Below are positions 39,725 through 48,937 of a stretch of DNA of 64,000 nucleotides, piece after piece (positions within the stretch are counted from its first letter, which is position 1; every line of letters begins with the position of its first letter). Location: NCBI RefSeq assembly GCF_023898865.1, contig NZ_JAGSOV010000073.1:1-64000 (forward strand), given 5' to 3'. Below the pieces are notes generated by a model. That model saw only the letters and a program-made list of their open reading frames with translations, searched no databases and was not told the origin of the DNA. The position numbers and the translations under genes were made by a program. The stretch is from Pseudonocardia humida (GTDB taxonomy: Bacteria; Actinomycetota; Actinomycetes; Mycobacteriales; Pseudonocardiaceae).

Positions 39725-40632
39725 GGGAGTACGGCAGGCGGGCGCTGCGCGGTCTGCCCCGGCCGGTCGCGGCGGTGGTGGGCGGCGGGGGCGTGCTCGG
39801 GGCGGCGCAGGTCGGGGTGGGCTACGCGCTGGAGCAGCACGGGTTCGCCCCGGACCTGATCGTCGGCACCTCGGTGGGCGCACTCAACGGGGCGATCGCG
39901 GCAGGCCATCCCGGCTCGGCCGCGCCCTGGCTGGACCACGTGTGGACCCGGGCGCGCCGCCGCGAGGTCTTCCCGCTCGACTTCCGGCCCTCGCGGACCA
40001 GCCTGTGCGCCGATCGCGGGCTGCGCCGGCTGATCGCCCGGGCCGGCCTGCCGTCGCGGATCGAGCAGCTGGCGGTCCCGTTCACCGCGGTGGCCATGGA
40101 CCTGGACGCCGGCGCCGAGGTGCTGCTCGACCACGGGGACCTCGAGTCGGCGCTGCTGGCCAGCGCGGCCGTTCCCGGGGTCCTGCCCCCGGTGGTCCGC
40201 GGGGGCCGGACCCTCGTCGACGGCGGGGTGATCGCCTACGTCCCGGTGCGGGCGGCCCGGCAGGCCGGGGCGGCCAGCGTGGTGGTGCTGTCGACCGGGC
40301 CGCAGAGCCGGCCGCCGTTCCCGACCGTCCCGCGCCCGCGGGCCGGGGCGATCGCCGCCCGGGCCGCGCTGCTGATGCTGCACCGGCAGGTCGAGCGCGA
40401 CCTGCACGAGGTGGCCGCGCACATCCCGACCGTCGTGGTGCCGACGGGCATCGAGGCATGGCCCGCCCCCTGGGACTTCGGCCACTCCGAGCGGCTGATC
40501 GGCGTCGCGTCCCGCACCGCGGGGCGCTTCCTCGACCGGCTGCACGTCCGCGGGCCCGGCCTGTACCGGGCCGATGATCCGCCACAGCGCCGGTGCGACG
40601 CGCCGGCCCAGCGCAGGGAGGTCGGGCAGTGA
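39721..40632 (+). CDS. Patatin-like phospholipase
   Basis: The 303-residue protein has the patatin fold: oxyanion-hole glycines in VVGGGGVLGAAQVGVGYALE (about 20-39), nucleophile Ser in LIVGTSVGALNGAIAAGHPG (GTSVG) and the catalytic Asp in TLVDGGVIAYVP (DGG). Both members of the Ser-Asp dyad are present. Such enzymes release fatty acids from lipids. There is no signal peptide. ATG 39721 overlaps the exporter stop. The C-terminal 25 residues are Arg/Pro-rich and probably disordered. Confidence 0.92.
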   Translation: MREYGRRALRGLPRPVAAVVGGGGVLGAAQVGVGYALEQHGFAPDLIVGTSVGALNGAIAAGHPGSAAPWLDHVWTRARRREVFPLDFRPSRTSLCADRGLRRLIARAGLPSRIEQLAVPFTAVAMDLDAGAEVLLDHGDLESALLASAAVPGVLPPVVRGGRTLVDGGVIAYVPVRAARQAGAASVVVLSTGPQSRPPFPTVPRPRAGAIAARAALLMLHRQVERDLHEVAAHIPTVVVPTGIEAWPAPWDFGHSERLIGVASRTAGRFLDRLHVRGPGLYRADDPPQRRCDAPAQRREVGQ

Positions 40633-40703
40633 GCAAGCCTGCGAGCGAACCATCGGCACAGCCGCCCGTGCGAAGCGCCGACCGAGCGCAGCGAGCGAGT
40701 GCG

Positions 40704-41927
40704 ATGAGCACCATCGCGTTCCTCAACATCGGCATGCACGGGCACGTCAACCCGACGTTGCCGGTGGTGGCCGAGCTCGTCCGGCGCGGCCACCGCGTCA
40801 GCTACCACACCTCGCCCGCGTTCGCCGAGCAGATCGCGGCCACCGGCGCGACCGTGCACCTCTACCCCGGGGGCGACGCGCCGATCGTCGACGAGCCGAC
40901 CCCGGTCGCGATGGTGGAGGGGCTCACCCGCACCGCGGTCCGCGTGCTGCCCGCCGTGCTGAGCGACCTGCGGCGCGTCCGGCCGGACCTGGTCGTGCAC
41001 GGCTCGGCCTGCCCGTGGGGCGCCGTCGCCGCCCGCGAGCTCGCGGTGCCGGCGGCGTCGTCGTTCACCACGTTCGCGTTCAACCGGCACGTCCCCAGCC
41101 CCACCCGCGGTTCGTGGGCGCTGCTGGCCGCCGCGGCGGCCCGGCCCCGGTCGGTCCGGCGCTACCTGCGGTCGCGCTGGACGCTGCACCGCCGCTTCGA
41201 CGCCCGGGGGCTGGCGCCGCTCGACCTGGTCGACATCCGCCAGCCGCTCAACCTGGTCTACACCTCGCGGGCGTTCCACCCCGCCGCCGACACCTTCGAC
41301 CGGTCCTACGCGTTCGTCGGCCCGAGCCTGGGATCCCGTCCGCCCGACCCGTCGTTCCCGGTCGACCGGCTGCGGGACCCGGTGCTGTACGCCTCGCTGG
41401 GCACGGTGTTCGACGCCGGCCCACGGCAGTTGCGCGACCTCGCCGCCGCGCTCGCCCCGCTGGGCGCCACCGTGGTCGTCGCCACCGGGCGCACCGATCC
41501 CGCGGCGCTGGGTCCGCTGCCGGCCCACGTGCTCGCCCTCCGTTCGGTCCCGCAACCGGAGGTGCTGGACCGCGCCGCGCTGTTCGTCACCCACGGCGGG
41601 GTGAACGGCGTCAACGAGGCCCTGTACGCCGGGGTCCCGATGGTGGTGCTGCCGCAGGGCGGTGACCAGCCGATGGTGGCCCGCCGCGTCGTGGAGCTCG
41701 GTGCCGGCCTGTCGATCCGTCCCCGGGACGCGGGCGTGGGCCCCGTACGCGCACTGGCCCGGCGCCTGCTCGACGACACCCGCTTCCGGGCCGCCGCGGC
41801 CGCCCTGCGGGTCGCCCAGCGCGAGGCGGGCGGCTACCGGCGCGCCGCCGACGAGCTCGAGCGCTACCTGCGCCCGGCCGGCGCCGTCCGCCGACCGGTC
41901 CACGCCGATCCGCCACGGCTGGGCTGA
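40704..41927 (+). CDS. UGT/MGT-type glycosyltransferase (GT1)
   Basis: From ATG 40704 the product is 407 residues: MSTIAFLNIGMHGHVNPTLP (acceptor-domain start), DPVLYASLGTVFDAGPRQLR, and the donor-site motif FVTHGGVNGVNEALYAGVPM, VVLPQGGDQPMVARRV, as in macrolide and UDP-glucuronosyl-type enzymes. It probably transfers a nucleotide-activated sugar to a small lipophilic acceptor. GTG 40629 overlaps the patatin stop (GTGA) and would add 25 residues of low-complexity linker; homology begins at 40704. Confidence 0.9.
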   Translation: MSTIAFLNIGMHGHVNPTLPVVAELVRRGHRVSYHTSPAFAEQIAATGATVHLYPGGDAPIVDEPTPVAMVEGLTRTAVRVLPAVLSDLRRVRPDLVVHGSACPWGAVAARELAVPAASSFTTFAFNRHVPSPTRGSWALLAAAAARPRSVRRYLRSRWTLHRRFDARGLAPLDLVDIRQPLNLVYTSRAFHPAADTFDRSYAFVGPSLGSRPPDPSFPVDRLRDPVLYASLGTVFDAGPRQLRDLAAALAPLGATVVVATGRTDPAALGPLPAHVLALRSVPQPEVLDRAALFVTHGGVNGVNEALYAGVPMVVLPQGGDQPMVARRVVELGAGLSIRPRDAGVGPVRALARRLLDDTRFRAAAAALRVAQREAGGYRRAADELERYLRPAGAVRRPVHADPPRLG

Positions 41928-41930
41928 GCG

Positions 41931-42422
41931 GTGTCTCCCACCGTCGTCGTCCTGCTGCTGCTCGCCGGGCTGTCCGAGGCCGTCGGGCGCCTCCTGCCCC
42001 TGGTGGCGCGCCGGTCCGGGGCCTCGCCGTCGACCACGGTCGGGCTGCTGCTGACCGGTGCACTGGTCGAGGGCACCGTGTTCGCGCTCTGGCCGCTCAC
42101 CGCGTGGACCCTCGCCGAGCTGGTGCCGCCCGCCGCGCCACCCGCCGGCGCCGCGCCGACCTGGACACCGGGCCTGCTCGCCCCGCTGCTGCTCGCGGCG
42201 GTCCTCGCGTTCCCGGTGCTCGGGCCCCTGCTGCACCTGCTGCTCCTGGTGGGGGTCGGGGCCGGTCTCGCCGGCCCGCTCGCCGCCGCCACCGGGCTGG
42301 GCTGGGCGGCGGCCGCCGGGTGCGTGGCCGTCGCCGGGATCGGGCTCGGCCTCGCCGTCGAGGCCGTCCGGCGTCTGGTCGCCAGGATCGGGGTCGACCG
42401 GGCGGCGGAGCCGGTCCCATGA
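41931..42422 (+). CDS. Small integral membrane protein, unknown
   Basis: The 163-residue protein has about four hydrophobic segments (VVVLLLLAGLSEAVGRLLPL, TTVGLLLTGALVEGTVFALW, LLAPLLLAAVLAFPVLGPLL, GWAAAAGCVAVAGIGLGLAV) and a Pro/Ala-rich loop (PPAAPPAGAAPTWTPG). No family recognised. The start is GTG 41931, three bases after the glycosyltransferase stop, and it ends in ATGA with the next gene, so it belongs to the operon. Confidence 0.75.
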   Translation: MSPTVVVLLLLAGLSEAVGRLLPLVARRSGASPSTTVGLLLTGALVEGTVFALWPLTAWTLAELVPPAAPPAGAAPTWTPGLLAPLLLAAVLAFPVLGPLLHLLLLVGVGAGLAGPLAAATGLGWAAAAGCVAVAGIGLGLAVEAVRRLVARIGVDRAAEPVP

Positions 42423-43357
42423 CCGAGCTGCTGGTCGTGCTGCTGGTCGGCGGGGTGGGGCCGGTCCTGCTCGCCGAGGCCCTGCTCGCCCGCTACGAGG
42501 TGCTCGTCTACGCCGCCGGCTGGCGGGCCCCGGGCACCGAGCTCCCGGAGGGCGTGCCCTACGCCCTGGGTGCTCCGCCCGACCGACCCCCGGACGCCTA
42601 CCTCGTCTACCTCGACGGCATCGGCAAGCGCCGCTTCCGCGACAGCCGCGACGGCGGCCGGCTGGTCCGGGCGCTGGTCGCCGGAGCGCCGGAGCTGCGG
42701 GTGCTGGGGCAGGTGCTGCCCTACTCCCCGCTGGCCGACCCGCTGGCCGACCGGCGGGTGTGGGCGTGGCTGCGCCGCCACGTCGGGCTGCTGCTGTTCC
42801 TGCACAACGCCATGCAGACCTTCGTCGCCGCCGACCGCCGGTACCGCCCCCTCTACAACCGCGCCGTCGGCACCCAGGTCGTCGCCCAGCTCCGGCTCGC
42901 GGGCTACCGGCCCGGCAGCGGCATCCCGGTGGTGCTGCTCAGCTACAGCGGCGGCACCCAGGTCGCCACCGGTGCGGTCGACGAGCTGCACGCCCGGCTG
43001 GGCGCCCCGCTCGTGCTGATCAACCTCGGCGGGTTCCACAACGGCGCCAACGACCTCACCCACGCCGCCCACGTCCACCGGCTCACCAGCGCCTGCGACC
43101 GGATCGAGCGGGTCGGCGCCTGGATCTTCCCGCAGCGCTGGCCGCTGCTTCGGGGCAGCGCGTGGAACCGGGTCGATCGGGCCGGGAAGGTCACGGTGCA
43201 CCGGCTCGACCCGGCCACCCACGTCGGGCCGCGCAGCTACATCAGCCCCCTGGCCCGGCTGCCCGACGGCCGCACCCACCTCGACCGCACCGCCGACACC
43301 GTGATCGCGCTCGTCCGGGCCCGCACCGGCGCCGGTGCGTCGCGCGACGACCCGTAG
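42419..43357 (+). CDS. Unknown protein with serine-hydrolase-like nucleophile elbow
   Basis: The 312-residue protein has an N-terminal hydrophobic segment (MTELLVVLLVGGVGPVLLAE), which may anchor it to the membrane. Its centre carries IPVVLLSYSGGTQVATGAVD, a strand-turn-helix with SYSGG where an alpha/beta hydrolase would have GxSxG, and later LVLINLGGFHNGAND and a His-rich ISPLARLPDGRTHLD. This suggests a divergent alpha/beta hydrolase, perhaps acting on lipids beside the patatin. No named family. It is the last gene of the operon. Confidence 0.8.
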   Translation: MTELLVVLLVGGVGPVLLAEALLARYEVLVYAAGWRAPGTELPEGVPYALGAPPDRPPDAYLVYLDGIGKRRFRDSRDGGRLVRALVAGAPELRVLGQVLPYSPLADPLADRRVWAWLRRHVGLLLFLHNAMQTFVAADRRYRPLYNRAVGTQVVAQLRLAGYRPGSGIPVVLLSYSGGTQVATGAVDELHARLGAPLVLINLGGFHNGANDLTHAAHVHRLTSACDRIERVGAWIFPQRWPLLRGSAWNRVDRAGKVTVHRLDPATHVGPRSYISPLARLPDGRTHLDRTADTVIALVRARTGAGASRDDP

Positions 43358-43378
43358 CCGCGGGCGCGCCAGGGCGCG

Positions 43379-46150
43379 TCAGGTGCCGGTCAGCGCTCCG
43401 CGGAGCTTGCCGCGCGAATCGACGGCGAGCTTGGTGAAGATCTTGTGCAGGTGCCACTCGACCGTGCGCGGGCTGATGAACAGCTCGGCGCCGATCTCGG
43501 GGTTGGTCTTCCCATCGCCGGCCAGCCGGGCGATCTGCGCCTCCTGCGCGGTGAGGACCCCCCGCGCCGCGACCGCACCCCGGCTCACCGTCGCGCCGGT
43601 GGCCACAAGCTCCCGACGGGCGCGCTCGGCGAACGCCTCGGCGCCGAAGCCGCGCAGCATCTCGTGGGCGACGCGGAGCTGCTCGCGCGCGTCGCCGCGC
43701 CGGTCCTCCCGCCGCAGCCACTCGCCGTACACCAGGTGGGTGCGGGCGAGGTGGACGGCGACGCGGCAGCGCTCGAGCCGCTCGACGGCCTCGCGGTACA
43801 GCGCGTCGGCCGCCTCGCCGTCGGCGAGCAGCGCGCGGGACACGGCCAGCACGCCGAGGGCCCAGTCCGTGCCGCTGGCGACGGCGCGTTCCTCGAGCAG
43901 CCGCAGGGCCGCCGCGGCGGCCTCGGGCGCCCCGGCCCGCGCACCGGCCTCGACGAGCTCGACGAGGGCGAACCCGAAGACCCCCAGATCCTCGTGCTCG
44001 CAGGCCCGTTGCGCACCGGCCAGTGCGTCCTCGTAGCGGCCCAGCCCGTTGCACAGCACCGCGACCAGGTAGTCGCCCAGGCCGACGGCCCGCCCCTCGC
44101 CCCAACCGCTCGCCTCCCGGGCCTGGGCCTGGATCAGCGCCACCGCCTCCGCGTCGCCCCGCCACGCGGCGAGCAGCAGCGGGGCGTACCCCAGCGGCGC
44201 GTTGCCGGTCAGCCTCGTGATCGCCGCCGACTCCTCGATCAGCGTCGAGGCGATGTCGAACTCACCCGCGTGCACGTGCACGGCAGCCCGGTAGCTCAGG
44301 GCCAGGGGCAGGAAGTTGAGCGCGCCGGCCTCCCGAGCCCGGTGGACCGCGTGCGCGGCCAGCTCGTGCCAGGTCCGGTCGTCCCACAGGTCGCCGGCGA
44401 CCAGCCAGGTCAACCAGAGCCAGCGCATCACGTCGTCCTGGTTGCGCTCGGCGTCGCGCCGAAACCCCCGCAGAGCGCGCTCCAACGGCGCCGCACCCGC
44501 GACGTAACCGTCGGTGTACCGGATCGCCAGGCCGTCCAGGAGCGCGTCCGCGAGCCGCGGGGGTCGCGGTCCCGGCGGGGCGGCGCGGGCGGCCTCGGCG
44601 ACCTCCCGCACCCCGCTGCGTCCGCTCAGGCGCCCGGCGAAGACCGCTGCCCCGATCGCTTCCAGGTACGCCTCGCGCGCCTGACCCCCGTCGAGCCGTT
44701 CCAGCTGGTGGGCCGCGTCGAGCAGCAGCGGCAGCGCGTCACCCCCGCGCCGGCGGGCGAAGACGATCTGGGCGCGGATCCGGGCCAGCCACCCCCGCCG
44801 GAGCTCGTCCAGCGGGGCGATCTCCGCGGCGGCGAGCAGGTCGAGCGCCGCATCGGGGGCGCCGGCCTCGAAGGCGGCGCGGGCCGCGGCCACCGCCCGC
44901 GCTCCGCGTCCGGCCGGATCCGGCGTCAGCTCGGTCGCCCGCCGCAGGAACGCCGCCGCGGCGGCCACGCCGCCGCGGGCCTGGGCCCGGTCGGCCGACC
45001 GCTCCAGCTCGGCGGCCACCGCCTCGTCCGGTTCCACCGCCGCGTGGGCGCGGTGCCAGGCCCGGCGATCCGGGTCCGATCCGGGGTCGGTGGCCTCGGC
45101 CAGCGCGCGGTGCACCTCCTGGCGGTCCTGCGGGTGCGCGGCGCGGTAGGCGGCCGAACGCACCAGGGGGTGGTGGAACCGCACGCGCGCACCGAGCTCG
45201 ATCAGCCCCACCGCCTCGGCCGCCACGACCGCACCGATCTCGATCCCGAGCCGCTCGGCCACCCGCCTGAGCAGCGGGACGTCCCCGACCGGTTCGGCCG
45301 CCGCCACGAGCAGCAGCCGTCGCGTCGAGGCCGGCAGGGTCCCGATGCGGCGCAGGAAGCTCTGCTCGATCCGACCGGCCAGCGGCCGCGCGTCGGGCCG
45401 GACGAACCCGCCGGCCAGCTCGGCCGCGGTCCGCCCCCGCGGCAGCTCCAGCAGGGCCAGCGGATTGCCGCGGGTCTCGGCGACGATCCGGTCGCGCACC
45501 CGCTCGTCGAGCCGGCCGGGGACCGCCGACTCCAGCAGCGCGCGGGCGTCCTCGTCGCGCAGACCGGTGATCACCAGCTCCGGCAACCCGACCAGCTGGT
45601 CCTCGTCCGGTCCGGGCGACAGGTCCGGGATCGGTCCGCGCACGGCGATCACCAGTGCCAGCCGCTCCGCCAGCAGCCTGCGCCCGACGAAGGCCAGCGT
45701 CTGCGCCGAGACCCGGTCCAGCCACTGGGCGTCGTCGACCACGCAGACCAGCGGCTGCTCCTCCGCCGCGTCGGCCAGCAGGCTGAGCACCGCCAACCCG
45801 ACCAGGAAGCGGTCCGGTGGGTTCCCCGCGCTCAGCCCGAACGCGACGCACAGCGCGTCCCGCTGCGGCCCGGGGAGGTTGTCCAGGTGCCCCAGCAGCG
45901 GCGCGCACAGCTGGTGCAGCCCGGCGAAGGCCATCTCCATCTCGGACTCGACGCCAACCGCCCGCGCGACCCGGCACCCGGCCGCGCGCCCCAGCAGGTA
46001 CTCCACCAGCGCGGACTTGCCCACCCCCGCCTCGCCGCGCAGGACCAGCACGCGGCTGCGGCCCTCCCGGGCGTCGGCGGTCAGCCGGTCCAGCGCCGCG
46101 CACTCGCTGCGCCGGCCGAGCAACCCGCGCCGAGGACCACCGTCCGACAT
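43379..46150 (-). CDS. LuxR-family ATPase regulator (LAL type), paralogue A
   Basis: The 923-residue protein has Walker A GEAGVGKS (39-46), Walker B in PLVCVVDDAQWLD, long TPR-like helices and a C-terminal LuxR domain (LTAQEAQIARLAGDGKTNPE, IGAELFISPRTVEWHLHKIF). It starts MSDGGPRRGLLGRRSECAAL. It is very similar along its length to the regulators at 54456-57263 and 59261-62035. It is divergent from the esterase pair and convergent with the long operon. The ligand is unknown. Confidence 0.92.
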   Translation of the reverse strand: MSDGGPRRGLLGRRSECAALDRLTADAREGRSRVLVLRGEAGVGKSALVEYLLGRAAGCRVARAVGVESEMEMAFAGLHQLCAPLLGHLDNLPGPQRDALCVAFGLSAGNPPDRFLVGLAVLSLLADAAEEQPLVCVVDDAQWLDRVSAQTLAFVGRRLLAERLALVIAVRGPIPDLSPGPDEDQLVGLPELVITGLRDEDARALLESAVPGRLDERVRDRIVAETRGNPLALLELPRGRTAAELAGGFVRPDARPLAGRIEQSFLRRIGTLPASTRRLLLVAAAEPVGDVPLLRRVAERLGIEIGAVVAAEAVGLIELGARVRFHHPLVRSAAYRAAHPQDRQEVHRALAEATDPGSDPDRRAWHRAHAAVEPDEAVAAELERSADRAQARGGVAAAAAFLRRATELTPDPAGRGARAVAAARAAFEAGAPDAALDLLAAAEIAPLDELRRGWLARIRAQIVFARRRGGDALPLLLDAAHQLERLDGGQAREAYLEAIGAAVFAGRLSGRSGVREVAEAARAAPPGPRPPRLADALLDGLAIRYTDGYVAGAAPLERALRGFRRDAERNQDDVMRWLWLTWLVAGDLWDDRTWHELAAHAVHRAREAGALNFLPLALSYRAAVHVHAGEFDIASTLIEESAAITRLTGNAPLGYAPLLLAAWRGDAEAVALIQAQAREASGWGEGRAVGLGDYLVAVLCNGLGRYEDALAGAQRACEHEDLGVFGFALVELVEAGARAGAPEAAAAALRLLEERAVASGTDWALGVLAVSRALLADGEAADALYREAVERLERCRVAVHLARTHLVYGEWLRREDRRGDAREQLRVAHEMLRGFGAEAFAERARRELVATGATVSRGAVAARGVLTAQEAQIARLAGDGKTNPEIGAELFISPRTVEWHLHKIFTKLAVDSRGKLRGALTGT

Positions 46151-46289
46151 CACCACCCCCCGCTGATGCCCGATACCCGGCCCGGCCCTGCGGACCGGAC
46201 AGATCATCGCACCGCGCACCGGACGGACGACACGAAATGCCGCGGGCAGTCACGGCGGTCACGTCGGAGGTAGCCACGTTCCCCGACGG

Positions 46290-46320
46290 TGTCACGCACC
46301 CGGGGGCTGCGCGGTCCTCC
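46290..46320 (+). promoter_or_regulatory. ECF41-like promoter P6 (esterase pair)
   Basis: TGTCACG (46290-46296), 16 nt, then GGTCCTCC (46313-46320), about 90 bases before the ATG at 46409. Confidence 0.7.
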
Positions 46321-46408
46321 CTCGGACAGCGGCACGACGAACCGCGGAACCACGACCGGGCCCGACGCGATGTCCGGTCGTCGGAACCGGGAGACGAGGG
46401 AACCGATC

Positions 46409-47359
46409 ATGGCCGAGCCCGTCCTGGAGCGCGACGCGCAGCAGATCGCCGACGCGACCTCCACCCCGCCGCTGCTCTACGAGCTCGGCGTCGAAGGCGC
46501 CCGGAAGGTCCTCGACGACATCCAGGCCGCGCCCGTCCCCGAGCTCGAGGTCGACGAGAAGTGGATCACGGTCCCGGCGGACGTCGGCGACGTGCGGGTC
46601 CGCGTCGTCACCCCGCCCGGCACGACCGGCGTGCTCCCCGCCGTCCTCTACATCCACGGCGGCGGCTGGATCCTCGGCAACGCCGGCACCCACGACCGGC
46701 TCGTGCGCGAGCTCGCCGTCGGCGCAGGCGCCGCCGTCGTGTTCGTCGAGTACGACCGCTCGCCCGAGGCCCGCTACCCCGTCGCGATCGAGCAGGCCTA
46801 CGCGACCGCTCGGTGGATCACCCGGGACGGTCTCGCCGAGGGCCTCGACGCCTCCCGCCTCGCCGTCGCCGGGGACTCCGTCGGCGGCAACATGAGCGCC
46901 GCGGTGGCGCTGCTGGCCGCGCGGCGCGGCGAGGTCCGGTTCGTGCACCAGTCGCTGTACTACCCGGTCACCGACGCCGCGCAGGACACCGCCAGCTACC
47001 GCGAGTTCGCCGAGGGCCCCTACCTCACGGCCAAGGCCATGGCCTGGTTCTGGGACGCCTACCTCCCCGACCGCGACGCGCGCGGCGCCAGCACGGTGTC
47101 CCCGCTGCGGGCGAGCCTGGACGAGCTCTCCGGACTGCCCGAGACCTTCCTGGTCGTCGACGAGAACGACGTCCTGCGCGACGAGGGCGAGGCCTTCGCG
47201 CGCCGGCTCGTCGAGGCCGGGGTCCGGACCACCAGCGTGCGCTACAACGCCACGCTGCACGACTTCATGATGCTCAACCCGCTCCGCCGGACCGCCGCCA
47301 CCACCGGCGCGGTCGAGCAGGCGGTCGACATCCTCCGCCGGGCCCTCGCGGCCGATTGA
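46409..47359 (+). CDS. Alpha/beta hydrolase, HSL-type esterase
   Basis: The 316-residue protein has the HGGGW oxyanion motif (in VLYIHGGGWILGN), nucleophile motif GDSVGGN, VVDENDVLRDEGEAF with the acid, and TLHDFMMLN with the late His. This is the acetyl-hydrolase/HSL family (carboxylesterase). ATG 46409 has GAGGGAA upstream. The next hydrolase follows after 43 bases, probably on the same transcript from promoter P6. Confidence 0.92.
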   Translation: MAEPVLERDAQQIADATSTPPLLYELGVEGARKVLDDIQAAPVPELEVDEKWITVPADVGDVRVRVVTPPGTTGVLPAVLYIHGGGWILGNAGTHDRLVRELAVGAGAAVVFVEYDRSPEARYPVAIEQAYATARWITRDGLAEGLDASRLAVAGDSVGGNMSAAVALLAARRGEVRFVHQSLYYPVTDAAQDTASYREFAEGPYLTAKAMAWFWDAYLPDRDARGASTVSPLRASLDELSGLPETFLVVDENDVLRDEGEAFARRLVEAGVRTTSVRYNATLHDFMMLNPLRRTAATTGAVEQAVDILRRALAAD

Positions 47360-47402
47360 GCACGGCCATCCACCACCCGCACGCACCCGAGGAGACACGA
47401 CC

Positions 47403-48134
47403 ATGTCCACAGAGAAGCCCGCGATCGTGCTCGTGCACGGCGCCTTCGCCGAGTCCGCGAGCTGGAACCGGGTCATCGCGCGGCTGCGCGAGGAGTCGTT
47501 CGAGGTCACCGCCGTCGCCAACCCGCTGCGCTCCGTCTCCGGTGACGCGGCGTACGTCCGCGACGTCGTCGCCGCGATCGGCAGGCCGGTGGTGCTCGTC
47601 GGCCACTCCTACGCCGGCATCGTGATCACCGAGGCGGCGTCGGGCAACGACGCGGTCGTCGGTCTCACCTACGTCGGGGCCTTCGCGCCCGAGCACGGCG
47701 AGTCGGCCTTCGAGCTGTCCGGCAAGTTCCCGGGCAGCACCCTCGGCGATGCCCTCGTGGCCTACCCGCTCGCGGCGGGCGGCGTCGAGCTCGCCATCGC
47801 CAAGGACGCGTTCCACCAGCAGTTCGCCGCCGACGTCCCGGCCGCGGAGGCCGCCGTCATGGCCGCCACCCAGCGCCCCGTCACCCAGGCCGCGCTGACC
47901 GAGGGGCTGCCCACCACCGCACCGGCGTGGCGGACGATCCCGTCCTGGTTCGTGTTCGGCACCGACGACCGCAACATCCCGGCCACGCTGCAGCGCTTCA
48001 TGGCCGAGCGGGCCGGCTCCCGGGGGACCCGCGAGATCGCCGGGGCCTCCCACGCGCCCACCGTCTCCCGCCCGGACCAGGTGAGCGCCACGATCCTCGA
48101 CACCGTCGCCGGGGTGACCGAGCAGTACCGCTAG
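47403..48134 (+). CDS. Alpha/beta hydrolase (EstC/hydroxynitrile-lyase-like)
   Basis: The 243-residue protein begins MSTEKPAIVLVHGAFAESAS (HGAF oxyanion region), has the nucleophile elbow VVLVGHSYAGIVITEAASGN and a late GASHAPTVSRPDQVSATILD with the catalytic His. This is the small RsbQ/HNL-like group, typical of esterases on volatile or small substrates. ATG 47403 has GAGGAGA upstream. It follows the HSL-type esterase in what is probably one transcript that ends at the hairpin at 48150. Confidence 0.92.
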   Translation: MSTEKPAIVLVHGAFAESASWNRVIARLREESFEVTAVANPLRSVSGDAAYVRDVVAAIGRPVVLVGHSYAGIVITEAASGNDAVVGLTYVGAFAPEHGESAFELSGKFPGSTLGDALVAYPLAAGGVELAIAKDAFHQQFAADVPAAEAAVMAATQRPVTQAALTEGLPTTAPAWRTIPSWFVFGTDDRNIPATLQRFMAERAGSRGTREIAGASHAPTVSRPDQVSATILDTVAGVTEQYR

Positions 48135-48149
48135 CGCAGCCCGGCCGGA

Positions 48150-48186
48150 CCGCCGCCGATCCTCCCCCGCCACCGGTCGGCGGCGG
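48150..48186 (+). terminator. Hairpin after the esterase pair
   Basis: CCGCCGCCGA (48150-48159) pairs with TCGGCGGCGG (48177-48186), a perfect 10-bp stem with a 17-nt loop, 16 bases past the hydrolase stop. Confidence 0.55.
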
Positions 48187-48336
48187 CCCGGCCCACCGGC
48201 ACCCGACACCGACGGGAGCGACCGAAACGACCGACACGACGACGCGGCCGGCACCGCGGGAGCACGCCGTGCCGCCACCGGCCCGACCGGGCGATCCGCC
48301 TGACCCGTCCCGCACCGACCACCCCAGGAGCACGAG

Positions 48337-48882
48337 ATGACCGTCGAGGCCACCACCACCACCTTCCGCACCGGCACCTGGTCCATCGACCCGGTCCACT
48401 CCTCGGTGTCCTTCACCGCCCGCCACCTGGGCGTCGCCAAGGTGCGGGGCACCTTCGACGCGTTCGAGGGCACCGTCACGACGGCCGCGGACCCGCGGCG
48501 GTCCTCGGTCGTCGCCACCATCCGGACGGCCTCGGTCAACACCCGGAACAGCCAGCGCGACGGGCACCTGCGCAGCAGGGACTTCCTGGACGTGGCGGCG
48601 TACCCGACGATGGCCTTCCGCTCCACCGCGATCCGGCCGCGGGACGGGGAGACCGTGCTCGTCGACGGGGAGCTGACGCTGCGCGGTGTCACCCGGCCGG
48701 TGACGCTGGCGGTGGAGGTCGGCGGCTTCGCCGACGGCCCGAACGGGTCCACCGTGGCCGGCTTCTCGGCCACCACCGAGATCGACCGCACGGACTTCGG
48801 CGTCACCGGCGGCCCGGCCGGCGCCATCGTCAGCGACCGGATCAGGATCGCGCTGGAGATCGAGGCCACGCTGACCGCCTGA
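48337..48882 (+). CDS. YceI-family lipocalin-like protein
   Basis: The 181-residue protein shows the YceI pattern: TWSIDPVHSSVSFTARHLGV at the start, VRGTFDAFEGTVTTA, RDGHLRSRDFLDVAAYPTMA and LVDGELTLRGVTRPVTLAVE, ending in SDRIRIALEIEATLTA. YceI proteins bind polyisoprenoid or other lipophilic ligands in a beta-barrel. No signal peptide is seen, so it is probably cytoplasmic. ATG 48337 has AGGAG upstream. I find no ECF41-like promoter before it. Confidence 0.92.
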   Translation: MTVEATTTTFRTGTWSIDPVHSSVSFTARHLGVAKVRGTFDAFEGTVTTAADPRRSSVVATIRTASVNTRNSQRDGHLRSRDFLDVAAYPTMAFRSTAIRPRDGETVLVDGELTLRGVTRPVTLAVEVGGFADGPNGSTVAGFSATTEIDRTDFGVTGGPAGAIVSDRIRIALEIEATLTA

Positions 48883-48901
48883 TCGCCGGTGCCGCCCCGA
48901 G

Positions 48902-48934
48902 CGCCGCCGTCGCCCCCGTCGGGCGACGGCGGCG
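48902..48934. terminator. Bidirectional hairpin between YceI and RbsD-like genes
   Basis: CGCCGCCGTCGCCC (48902-48915) and GGGCGACGGCGGCG (48921-48934) form a perfect 14-bp stem with a 5-nt loop between the two convergent stop codons. Confidence 0.75.
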
Positions 48935-48937
48935 TCC

